This document shows positions 1 to 5,800 of a stretch of DNA of 12,689 nucleotides, piece after piece. Source of the stretch: an uncultured Clostridia bacterium (GTDB lineage Bacteria > Bacillota > Clostridia > Christensenellales > CAG-917); assembly GCA_947589635.1 (NCBI GenBank), contig CANQCC010000036.1, positions 1-12,689 of the forward strand, written 5' to 3'. The notes beneath the pieces were generated by a model, which did not search any database, was not told the DNA's origin, and was given only the letters and a program-made list of their open reading frames with translations. Each line of letters starts with the position of its first letter. The first letter of the stretch is position 1. The position numbers and the translations under genes are program-made.

Positions 1-199
1 TGGTATCTCGGACAGGGGATTAAATGACCCAACCTCTCCCTTCTTTACGCTCGGCGTTGTTGGGTACTATTATAATCTTATCATTCAGCCTCGCTCCACT
101 CAGGACTCCCCAGCTATACCCCGCTTCGCTCCGCGGTACAGCTCGGACGCGACTGACGTCCGTGTATAAGAAAGCGCTGACAAAGCTATTCGCCCTATC
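1..199. other. Non-coding stretch at the left edge
   Basis: No convincing gene is visible. The short open frames here lack ribosome binding sites and protein-like composition. Small GC-rich palindromes occur around 120-170, such as GGACG and CGTCC arms separated by seven bases. The stretch leads directly into the repeat array at 200 and may belong to the same repeat-rich intergenic block. Confidence 0.4.
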
Positions 200-532
200 G
201 ATAACTTAAAAACCGTCTGTACGGGATGAAGAGCGCGAAAGAGGGGTTCGCCAAGTCGTCGAGCGTACTTATTCGTACGTGACGTAAGAAAATCAAACTT
301 AGATAACTTAAAAACCGCCTGTACGGGATGAGAGACAAGGAAAAACCCATTTTGCGAGGGTCGAGCGTACTTAAGCGTACGTGACGTGAGCAAAACTTAG
401 ATGACTTAAAAACCGCCTGTACGGGATGAGAGACAAGGAAAAACCCATTTTGCGAGGGTCGAGCGTACTTTTGCGTACGTGACCTGAGCAAAATGGGTTT
501 TGACGCAGTATATCGCCCGTACAGGCGGTTTT
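200..532. repeat. Tandem ~100-bp repeats ending in a long MITE-like hairpin
   Basis: Three direct repeat units start at 200, 302 and 400. Each has a CCGYCTGTACGGGATG block and a GAGCGTACTTNNNCGTACGTGAC block; units two and three are almost identical. The last unit pairs with the sequence after it: 409-425 (AAAACCGCCTGTACGGG) is perfectly complementary to 516-532, and 440-453 (AAAACCCATTTTGC) to 488-501, with a short CGTAC/GTACG stem at the centre. This gives a 124-nt palindromic element with inverted ends whose left arm is present three times. On the minus strand each arm reads as a GC-rich stem followed by TTTTT, so it could act as a terminator for the lipoprotein gene, whose TAA stop overlaps the hairpin end by two bases. 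A dispersed mobile repeat is likely, but no second locus is visible in this window. Confidence 0.85.
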
Positions 533-1544
533 ACAGGTATTCGAGTTTTAGGATGGATCCAACCCCCACCACCTCATACTCCGCGAGGGATGAGCCGTCG
601 AAGCCGTCGGGGCGGTAGGTGTAGCAGAAGTTGCCGGGGGAGACCTCCTCGCGATGGGAGAGGTCGACAAAGCTGATGGCAAGTTGCGCGTCGGTGACGA
701 GCCGAAAGGCGTCGTCGCGATTGAGCTTGAAGTTGAGAGTGGAAGCGGAGGCGGAGATATGCATTATTCTTGGGGCGAGGGGTGCGGTAATTTGCATATT
801 TCCGGACAGGGTATCGACCTCGAATCTTAGCGGCGCGGCGTTGAACTCCGCCTCGACGCTGCCGCTTGAGGTTTTGACGCGAAGCAGCGGGACTTGGGCG
901 TTCACCTTGCAATTGACGGCTCCGGACGCGGTAGAAATTTTCACGCCGTCCTCGTCCTCTTCGCCGAGCACGGGGTCGCAGATGTTGAGGCCTATGCCGC
1001 CAGAGACGGTGTCGACGCTGATATCGCGCGGACAAGTCGCCATGTTGTCGGAGGCGGTATACATTGCTACAGCGCCTCTGCGCGTGGAAATTTTGCACCT
1101 AAGCGCGGGTACGCCGAGCGAGGTCACGTCGGCGTCGTGAGCGGATATCTCAAGTCTGTCAAGGCACAGCGCTTTGGGAAAGGTTATCGTCAGCGCCTTT
1201 TTCAAGTCGTCGGTCGCCTCATAGGAGCCGAGCGCGGCGAATTGAATTGAAAGTTTTCCGTCTTCAAGCAGGTATTTAAGTTTGGGGGCGGCGTTTTTGC
1301 CCTCTTCCCTGACGGAGACGCCGGTCGCCTCCTCGTCCACCGCGAGCTTTATTGAGCCGCAGACCCAATTTATATACACCTCTTGTGCGGTTATCCCCTC
1401 GACAGGGCCTTCCGTGTAGGCGTCCGCGCCGTCATAATACACCGTGTATGGCGCGTCGCTTTCGTTGCACGCGCAAAGCGCCGCCGTAAGCGCGACAAGC
1501 AGCGCGATGGCAAAAACGAGAGGTAGTTTGCGGACAGAGCGCAT
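531..1544 (-). CDS. DUF4097-type surface lipoprotein
   Basis: A 337-residue predicted lipoprotein. The start at 1544 is chosen because GAGGAG lies six bases upstream and the signal peptide begins there; a longer 353-residue frame has no such site. Residues 1-25 are a signal peptide with a basic start and a hydrophobic core. It ends in a lipobox-like L-C-A-C, so Cys26 would be lipidated and the protein anchored outside the membrane. The mature part is a chain of short repeats of the form VDTxSGxxxI, KISTASGAVNC, VKTSSGSVEAEF and VDTLSGNMQITA. These are typical of DUF4097 (a putative adhesin family expected to fold as a right-handed beta-helix). The biochemical role is unknown. It lies 54 bp downstream of the alcohol dehydrogenase with a hairpin between, so co-transcription is uncertain. 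The stop codon falls inside the end of the repeat hairpin. Confidence 0.82.
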   Translation of the reverse strand: MRSVRKLPLVFAIALLVALTAALCACNESDAPYTVYYDGADAYTEGPVEGITAQEVYINWVCGSIKLAVDEEATGVSVREEGKNAAPKLKYLLEDGKLSIQFAALGSYEATDDLKKALTITFPKALCLDRLEISAHDADVTSLGVPALRCKISTRRGAVAMYTASDNMATCPRDISVDTVSGGIGLNICDPVLGEEDEDGVKISTASGAVNCKVNAQVPLLRVKTSSGSVEAEFNAAPLRFEVDTLSGNMQITAPLAPRIMHISASASTLNFKLNRDDAFRLVTDAQLAISFVDLSHREEVSPGNFCYTYRPDGFDGSSLAEYEVVGVGSILKLEYL

Positions 1545-1566
1545 AGACGTCTCCTCAAAAGGCGAA

Positions 1567-1592
1567 TTGCGCAGGCCGTACGACCTGCGCAA
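1567..1592 (-). terminator. Hairpin between alcohol dehydrogenase and DUF4097 gene
   Basis: A perfect 9-bp stem (TTGCGCAGG at 1567-1575, CCTGCGCAA at 1584-1592) encloses an 8-nt loop. On the minus strand it lies just after the dehydrogenase stop and is followed by AATTCGCCTTTT, a poor U-tract. It may be a weak or partial terminator, or an mRNA-stabilising 3' structure. On the plus strand it is followed by AAAGTTTTTT, but no plus-strand gene ends here. Confidence 0.5.
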
Positions 1593-1598
1593 AGTTTT

Positions 1599-2819
1599 TT
1601 ACATTATCTCGCGATATATCTTTTCTATTTCCTGCTTACCCCAGACCTGCGGGCACGGATAGAGCGGGTTGGCTTCGGCGAGCGCGTGCTCTATCATAAC
1701 GGGCAGTTTGTCCTCCTCGATGAGGGGACCGCCCTCGCGGGAGAGTATCTTCTTGGGGATATTCATATATTCGTTGAGGCCCTCGATCCAGGCGATGAAG
1801 GCGTTTGCCTTTTCCTCTTTGGTTTCGCCCGCAAGTCCGACCACGTCCGCAAGGCGAGCCAGCTTTTTATGCGCGCTCTTGCCGTACGCCTTAAGCACAT
1901 AGGGCAGGATCACCGCGTTTGCAAGCCCGTGAGGCACGTTGTATTGCCCGCCGAGAGTGTGCGCGACCGCGTGCACATAGCCCACATACGCCCTTGTGAA
2001 GGCCTTGCCCGCAAGGTACGCCGCCTGTTGCATGTTGTTGCGCGCCTCGAGGTCCTCGCCGTTGTCGTATGCCTTTTTGAGGTTTTCGTTTATCAGCCTT
2101 ATCGCCTCGACGGCGTCCTTCTTTGTCCTGCCGGTATTTTCGCCGCCTATGTACGCCTCGACCGCGTGAGTCAGCGCGTCCATGCCCGTCGTGGAAGTGA
2201 TGTGCTTGGGCAGAGATTTTGTAAGTTCCGGATCCATGACGACGTATCTCGGGATGAGAACGGGGTCGTTGATGGGATATTTTTCATGCGTCTCCGCGTT
2301 GGAGATGACCGCGGCAAGCGTCGCCTCGGATCCCGTGCCCGACGTCGTGGGAATGGCGACGAGAGGAGGCAATTTCTTTGCGACTTTAAGCACGCCTTTC
2401 ATCTTGGGGATGGACTTCTTGGGGCGAGCGACCCTTGCGCCGATGCCCTTTGCGCAGTCCATAGCGCTGCCGCCGCCGAGCGCGACAATGACGTCGCAGT
2501 CGTTTTGGCGATACATCTCAAGCCCTGCCTCTATGTTGTCTATCGTGGGATTGGGGACGACGTCGTGATAGCATACGCCCTTCATGCCCTCCGCCTCGCA
2601 CGCGGCGAGGATAGGATCCGCCATGCCAAGCTTGAAAAGCCCGCCGTCCGTCACGATAAGTATGCTTTTGAAGCCCTTATCCTTCAAAAATTTGGGCAGC
2701 TCTTTTACGCTTCCGGCACCCGAAAGCGTGCCCTTGTTCTGATTCCAGGGCAAAAACCACATCGCGCACCACATCGTCTTTTGAAAGACGCGGCAACCGA
2801 ATTTGTAAAAACAATTCAT
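1599..2819 (-). CDS. Iron-containing alcohol dehydrogenase
   Basis: A 406-residue group III (iron-type) alcohol dehydrogenase, a cytoplasmic NAD(P)-dependent enzyme that interconverts aldehydes or ketones and alcohols, often to regenerate NAD during fermentation. Motifs: the nucleotide-binding GGGSAMDCAKG (115-125) and PTTSGTGSEAT (157-167). The four metal ligands are all present as Asp214 and His218 (in MDALTHAVEAY), His283 (GYVHAVAHTLGG) and His297 (NVPHGLAN), with the spacing seen in FucO-type enzymes. The N-terminal 25 or so residues (CRVFQ, FLPW) match an extension common in one clostridial subfamily. The ATG at 2819 is supported by GGAGGA a few bases upstream. The substrate cannot be predicted: butanol, ethanol and 1,2-diol enzymes all share these motifs. 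The gene appears to be the first of its transcript, with a candidate promoter at 2867-2895. Confidence 0.93.
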   Translation of the reverse strand: MNCFYKFGCRVFQKTMWCAMWFLPWNQNKGTLSGAGSVKELPKFLKDKGFKSILIVTDGGLFKLGMADPILAACEAEGMKGVCYHDVVPNPTIDNIEAGLEMYRQNDCDVIVALGGGSAMDCAKGIGARVARPKKSIPKMKGVLKVAKKLPPLVAIPTTSGTGSEATLAAVISNAETHEKYPINDPVLIPRYVVMDPELTKSLPKHITSTTGMDALTHAVEAYIGGENTGRTKKDAVEAIRLINENLKKAYDNGEDLEARNNMQQAAYLAGKAFTRAYVGYVHAVAHTLGGQYNVPHGLANAVILPYVLKAYGKSAHKKLARLADVVGLAGETKEEKANAFIAWIEGLNEYMNIPKKILSREGGPLIEEDKLPVMIEHALAEANPLYPCPQVWGKQEIEKIYREIM

Positions 2820-2866
2820 GTCTTCCTCCGCGCGGTCGGAACCGCATATTTTGTTTTATCATAATA

Positions 2867-2895
2867 AGTTTAACACTATTAAATTAAAATCTCAA
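2867..2895 (-). promoter_or_regulatory. Candidate sigma-A promoter for the alcohol dehydrogenase
   Basis: On the minus strand TTGAGA (2890-2895) is separated by 17 bp from TAAACT (2867-2872), inside an AT-rich stretch. A second -10-like TATGAT lies at 2858-2863. The leader would be about 40 nt. Confidence 0.5.
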
Positions 2896-3236
2896 CAAAA
2901 ACATTTCAAAAGTTGCCAAAACTTTATCCCAACCCCCAAACGACGCGAAAGAAGGCAGATTTGCGCCCCAATAAGAGGCGGCAAGGCGGCATAGATAAGC
3001 GGCAAATGAGCATAAAATCCCCACCTCAAAAGCGTGCGGAATTGCCCCCGCCGTAAATGCGTCCGGAATTTCTCAACCGCAAATTTTCTTGGATCGCCCC
3101 TGCTTCAAACGTATCGATGATCCTCCGTTTCAAGCGTATCTAAGCCCCCTGCTTCAAATCGGGCAGACGTAAATGGACGATGTGTGGCTGCCCTTAAAAC
3201 CGATATTCTGACCGCGTAAAATGTCGAGGCTTGGCA
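2896..3236. other. Gene-free region with degenerate short repeats
   Basis: No open frame with a ribosome binding site is visible. GCGTGCGGAATT (3032-3043) recurs as GCGTCCGGAATT (3059-3070). CCTGCTTCAAACGTATC (3099-3115), CCGTTTCAAGCGTATC (3125-3140) and CCTGCTTCAAATCG (3148-3161) form a roughly 25-bp period. GGGCAG and CTGCCC (3161-3166, 3188-3193) could form a small stem. This may be decayed coding or repeat sequence. Confidence 0.4.
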
Positions 3237-3237
3237 G

Positions 3238-3272
3238 ATAAAACTCAAGGCGAGCGGACGGCTCGCCTTGAG
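3238..3272 (-). terminator. Strong intrinsic terminator for the LRR-type lipoprotein gene
   Basis: A perfect 12-bp stem (CTCAAGGCGAGC at 3244-3255, GCTCGCCTTGAG at 3261-3272) with a 5-nt loop is followed on the minus strand by TTTTAT. It lies about 180 bp beyond the stop of the lipoprotein gene, so that transcript would carry a long 3' untranslated region. Confidence 0.85.
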
Positions 3273-3330
3273 GGCAAAATGCGCGAATTGTCTTTTGTGC
3301 CTTATGTTTTAATCTTGAGTTGTGATCTTA

Positions 3331-3455
3331 TATTTTGCGCTTTGATTTGTTATATCGTTACATTTTGCGCTTGCGTTTTACTGTTACACATATTGCGCTT
3401 TGGTTATGCGCTTGCGCCAATCATTACATTCTTTGCTTTGGTCATGCGCTTACGC
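3331..3455. repeat. Degenerate TTGCGCTTTG repeats in the 3' untranslated region
   Basis: TTGCGCTT-like cores occur at about 3335, 3365, 3393, 3407, 3433 and 3443. A longer block (TTACAnnnnTTGCGCTTTGG, then TnATGCGCTTnCGC) occurs at 3384-3417 and again at 3424-3455, a 40-bp period. The repeat runs up to the stop codon of the lipoprotein gene. Its function is unknown. Confidence 0.5.
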
Positions 3456-4712
3456 TTCGGGATAGTTGATGGTCCCGTCCTTGCACACGACCTTGAACGA
3501 GATATCAACATAGACCGATTCATCTGTTTCTTCATCCCAATGGTCATAGACATGCACCCATTCCTGCGCCCTTTCGCCATATAAGTCTCTCCACTGTTGC
3601 ATAGTGCCCGCAAAGTTTATCTTTTCAAGCGCGGAATTGTCATCCATATCAACAAACGCCTTGTTGCTCAAAGGGATGTCGATTTCTTTGATATTATAGT
3701 TAATATAAACAGAGTCAATTTCTTTTTCAATTATGAAATGATCAATTGTACCTTCAACATATCCTCCGTACTCATTATAAAGAGACAGTTCGGCCTTTTC
3801 TATATCGTATCCGCCGATATTAGACGGCAATGTCAATGAGGAGGGCAAATCATTACACCAATATTCTGTAAAGTATTTACCCTCGTAGTCACGTCTCAAA
3901 CTCCATCCTGTCTTGTAGGTGAGTTTATATGAACAATAACCCGTGTCCTTATTCACTCTGATATAGCTGTCGCTTGTATAATTGATGTCCATAAATTCTG
4001 GGATCCCTGAACTGAAATCCTCAATGGGATCCTCACTTTCAAAATCGTTTGCGATCCCTTCCAATGTCAGGCACACCCCTCTCGCAGGACTTGTGATGGT
4101 GTCCGCTTCCACAATGTTATCGCTACTATCATAATAGAAAGTTGTCTCCGTCATTCCTTCGTTTTTGGCGGCGCCCCTGTGCAACTTGGACTGCATAAAC
4201 GCCATTACGTCACTGTTGAATACGGTGATATTTTCGGGACGTTTGTAGGAGAGCATCTCTTCATATCCATCGCCCATGATTATTTTGCACCCATCTACAC
4301 GCACGCCGTCTTTATATTCAATATCTTCATAACGAGCTTGCGCTCTTTCCTCATTTGGATATATTTCAATTGTTGGAGGGTCAACAGCTCCTGGACCATA
4401 ACCATATAAACCATATAAGCTAACTCCCACTACTATATATGGACCCCGATCATCCCTACCGTAACAGGTTATATGCATATCGACGCCTTTATCGCCATCA
4501 ACTTTAATTTGTTCGGCGTTGGACAAAAACCAATTAAACGCGGCGTCGATGTCGGCGCGGGAGTCCTCGATAAGTTGTTTCATCTCGGCGGACAGTTCGG
4601 GGGTGGAACCGTCCGGATCCGTTTTATCTTTGTTGCACGCGACGAGCGAGCAGAGCAATACCAACGCTAATACCGCGATGAGCGCCGTCCTTAAGACTTT
4701 TGTTTGTTTCAT
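3450..4712 (-). CDS. Lipoprotein with BspA/LRR_5-like C-terminal cap
   Basis: A 420-residue predicted lipoprotein. A perfect AAGGAGGT lies five bases before the ATG at 4712. Residues 1-25 form a signal peptide with a clear lipobox L-V-A-C, placing the lipidated Cys26 at the outer face of the membrane. Residues about 27-300 match no family I recognise and are rich in Asp, Glu and Tyr. From about 335 onward the sequence has features of BspA-type leucine-rich repeat proteins: IKEIDIPLSNKAF, then LEKINFAGTMQQW, and a final VVCKDGTINY. The GTMxQW ... CxDGxI signature usually closes an LRR_5 repeat tract, but only one or two repeats remain here. Such proteins are surface-exposed, but the role of this one is unknown. 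It has its own perfect promoter and a structured, probably regulatory leader. A strong terminator follows downstream. Confidence 0.8.
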   Translation of the reverse strand: MKQTKVLRTALIAVLALVLLCSLVACNKDKTDPDGSTPELSAEMKQLIEDSRADIDAAFNWFLSNAEQIKVDGDKGVDMHITCYGRDDRGPYIVVGVSLYGLYGYGPGAVDPPTIEIYPNEERAQARYEDIEYKDGVRVDGCKIIMGDGYEEMLSYKRPENITVFNSDVMAFMQSKLHRGAAKNEGMTETTFYYDSSDNIVEADTITSPARGVCLTLEGIANDFESEDPIEDFSSGIPEFMDINYTSDSYIRVNKDTGYCSYKLTYKTGWSLRRDYEGKYFTEYWCNDLPSSLTLPSNIGGYDIEKAELSLYNEYGGYVEGTIDHFIIEKEIDSVYINYNIKEIDIPLSNKAFVDMDDNSALEKINFAGTMQQWRDLYGERAQEWVHVYDHWDEETDESVYVDISFKVVCKDGTINYPEA

Positions 4713-4747
4713 AGTTACCTCCTTAGTGCGCCTGGCGCAATTGATAC

Positions 4748-4772
4748 AAAAAATGCGCTCCGAAAGAGCGCA
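4748..4772 (-). terminator. Intrinsic terminator inside the lipoprotein leader
   Basis: On the minus strand TGCGCTC, loop TTTCG, GAGCGCA (4772-4754) is followed by six Ts (4753-4748). It stands about 35 nt before the start codon and downstream of the lipoprotein promoter, so it would stop transcription before the gene unless an alternative fold forms. The 5' arm is also half of an 11-bp antiterminator. Confidence 0.8.
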
Positions 4773-4900
4773 CGCGGTCTAAATATAACAAGTGCACTCT
4801 TTCAGATTCACCACAAATCCTTATAACTGCTACGAGCATATCAAGAAATGCACTTGTTACCGATAATAAGCGCTCGTAGAACAATATTAAGGAAATGTGG
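4763..4900 (-). promoter_or_regulatory. Candidate riboswitch-like leader (aptamer plus antiterminator)
   Basis: Read as minus-strand RNA from 4900 downward. Helix B pairs 4896-4900 with 4811-4815 and 4888-4893 with 4818-4823. Helix C (CTACGAGC, 8 bp) pairs 4872-4879 with 4830-4837. The loop of C holds TAACAAGTGCA (4859-4849), perfectly complementary over 11 nt to 4796-4786: a pseudoknot, or a fold that competes with B and C. The segment 4802-4792 (AAAGAGTGCAC) can instead pair with 4773-4763 (GTGCGCTCTTT; one G-U pair) as an antiterminator, which would destroy the terminator at 4748-4772. The TGCAC at 4796-4792 is shared between the two states. This is the standard logic of a transcriptional riboswitch or attenuator. 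I recognise no known class, and the ligand is unknown. TGCGCCAGGCGCA (4739-4727), just before the ribosome binding site, is a further palindrome that may join in. Confidence 0.6.
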
Positions 4901-4907
4901 CAATTTG

Positions 4908-4936
4908 ATTATAAATCAATCGCAACTTGTTGTCAA
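4908..4936 (-). promoter_or_regulatory. Perfect sigma-A promoter for the LRR-type lipoprotein gene
   Basis: Minus strand TTGACA (4931-4936), 17-bp spacer, TATAAT (4908-4913): full consensus. Transcription should start near 4901, exactly at the base of the structured leader, leaving about 190 nt before the start codon. Confidence 0.9.
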
Positions 4937-4945
4937 TTGTAAGTT

Positions 4946-4968
4946 AAAACGCAGGCTTTCGCCCCTGC
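4946..4968 (-). terminator. luxS terminator
   Basis: On the minus strand GCAGG (4968-4964) and CCTGC (4955-4951) form a short stem with a GGCGAAAG loop, followed by GTTTT. It begins about 14 nt after the luxS stop codon and separates luxS from the next promoter. Confidence 0.7.
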
Positions 4969-4981
4969 AATAAAACCTTAG

Positions 4982-5452
4982 TCACATCGTGGGATATTCA
5001 AAATGAGGATCGTCGAGAAGGGAGGAGAGATACTCCCCGACATAATATTTTGCCATGGCGAGATTGTGCTCCAGATAATTGCCGCACTCGCTTGCCTTAG
5101 CGCCGGGGATATCGCCTTCGAAGTCTATGATGAAGCGGCACATATCCGTCACAAGCGGGCAGACGTCCCTCGCTTCAAGCGCGCCGAACATCACAAGGTA
5201 GCACCCCGTGCGGCACCCCATAGGCCCAAAATATACGACGTCGTCCTTGCGGGCGCAGTTGCGAAGATAGGTCGCGCCAAGATGCTCTATGGTATGCAGC
5301 GCGGGCATGTCCATGACGGGCTCGCGATTGGGACGGCGCATGCGCAGATCAAACGTGGTGACTTCTGTCCCGTCCCTCCCGTCCCTGCGCGAGACGTACA
5401 GCCCTCTTTCAAGCGCGAGGTGGTCTATGCTGAAGCTTGCGATCTTATCCAT
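4982..5452 (-). CDS. luxS: S-ribosylhomocysteine lyase (LuxS)
   Basis: A 156-residue protein, the usual LuxS length. It cleaves S-ribosylhomocysteine to homocysteine and 4,5-dihydroxypentane-2,3-dione, the precursor of autoinducer-2, as part of the activated methyl cycle in the cytoplasm. The metal site HTIEH is present (His53, His57) with the third ligand Cys123 in ECGNYLEHN. The catalytic residues Glu56 and Cys80 (GPMGCRTG) are there, as is the substrate-binding FDLRMRRPN with Arg39. The N-terminus MDKIASFSIDH is typical, and GAGGT lies upstream of the ATG at 5452. It has its own promoter and terminator, so it is probably monocistronic. No pfs/mtnN or methyl-cycle partner is adjacent. Confidence 0.97.
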   Translation of the reverse strand: MDKIASFSIDHLALERGLYVSRRDGRDGTEVTTFDLRMRRPNREPVMDMPALHTIEHLGATYLRNCARKDDVVYFGPMGCRTGCYLVMFGALEARDVCPLVTDMCRFIIDFEGDIPGAKASECGNYLEHNLAMAKYYVGEYLSSLLDDPHFEYPTM

Positions 5453-5495
5453 AATATACCTCTTATATATTATCCTTATAAAAATTTCCGCCCTT

Positions 5496-5525
5496 ATTGT
5501 ATTGCGGGTCGAATTTGTTTGTCAA
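5496..5525 (-). promoter_or_regulatory. Sigma-A promoter for luxS
   Basis: Minus strand TTGACA (5520-5525), 18-bp spacer, TACAAT (5496-5501). The transcript would start near 5489 with a leader of about 37 nt. Confidence 0.8.
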
Positions 5526-5686
5526 CGGAAAATTTTCTCGCGGGCGGCAAGATATAATTGAGGCGGAGTATGCACAAAATTTTTGCATATGCAATTAGAA
5601 TATCAAAAACTTCAAATCGAGGTTGATACATCGCCGATTTCGGGGCAAAATTCAAAATCCCCCAAATTCGCCAAAAATCAACAAAA

Positions 5687-5734
5687 CTACAAGATGTTGT
5701 GTTTCGCAAAAATGTTTCACACTTTATTTTGCGA
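5687..5734 (+). promoter_or_regulatory. Pair of candidate NrdR boxes upstream of nrdD
   Basis: CTACAAGATGTTGTGT (5687-5702) and ACACTTTATTTTGCGA (5719-5734) each match the 16-bp palindromic NrdR consensus ACACWATATATWGTGT at 12 positions. Their centres are 32 bp apart, about three helical turns, the kind of spacing known for paired NrdR sites. They lie immediately upstream of the nrdD -35 element. NrdR represses ribonucleotide reductase operons when dATP/ATP ratios are high. The nrdR gene is not in the window. Confidence 0.6.
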
Positions 5735-5740
5735 TTTCCC

Positions 5741-5768
5741 TTGACTTATCGCGCAAGCGTGATACAAT
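5741..5768 (+). promoter_or_regulatory. Sigma-A promoter for nrdD
   Basis: TTGACT (5741-5746), 16-bp spacer, TACAAT (5763-5768). The start would be near 5775, about 26 nt before the ATG. Confidence 0.8.
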
Positions 5769-5800
5769 GAAAAAGCAATTTTCGAAAAAGGGGTTCACTT

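Noticed and set aside
100..491. Two minus-strand open frames of 97-98 codons with similar peptide repeats
   Set aside because: They translate the tandem hairpin repeats; no ribosome binding site, and the peptide similarity follows from the DNA repeat.
200..532. CRISPR array
   Set aside because: The repeat units are about 100 bp and contiguous, with no unique spacers between short repeats.
1686..2864. A 392-codon plus-strand frame
   Set aside because: Antisense to the well-supported alcohol dehydrogenase; composition is that of a shadow frame.
3231..3584. A 117-codon hydrophobic plus-strand frame
   Set aside because: It overlaps the terminator hairpin, the repeat tract and the end of the lipoprotein gene on the other strand; no ribosome binding site.
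4763..4900. A T-box leader, suggested by GACCGCG before the terminator
   Set aside because: The conserved T-box AGGGTGGNACCGCG element and specifier stem are absent, and the downstream gene is not an aminoacyl-tRNA or amino-acid gene.
5570..5626. An 18-codon plus-strand frame (MHKIFAYAIRISK...) with an upstream TATAAT and a GGCGGAG
   Set aside because: Spacing is poor, there is no -35 element, and the frame overlaps an AT-rich dyad (TATGCA/TGCATA); too weak to call as a peptide.
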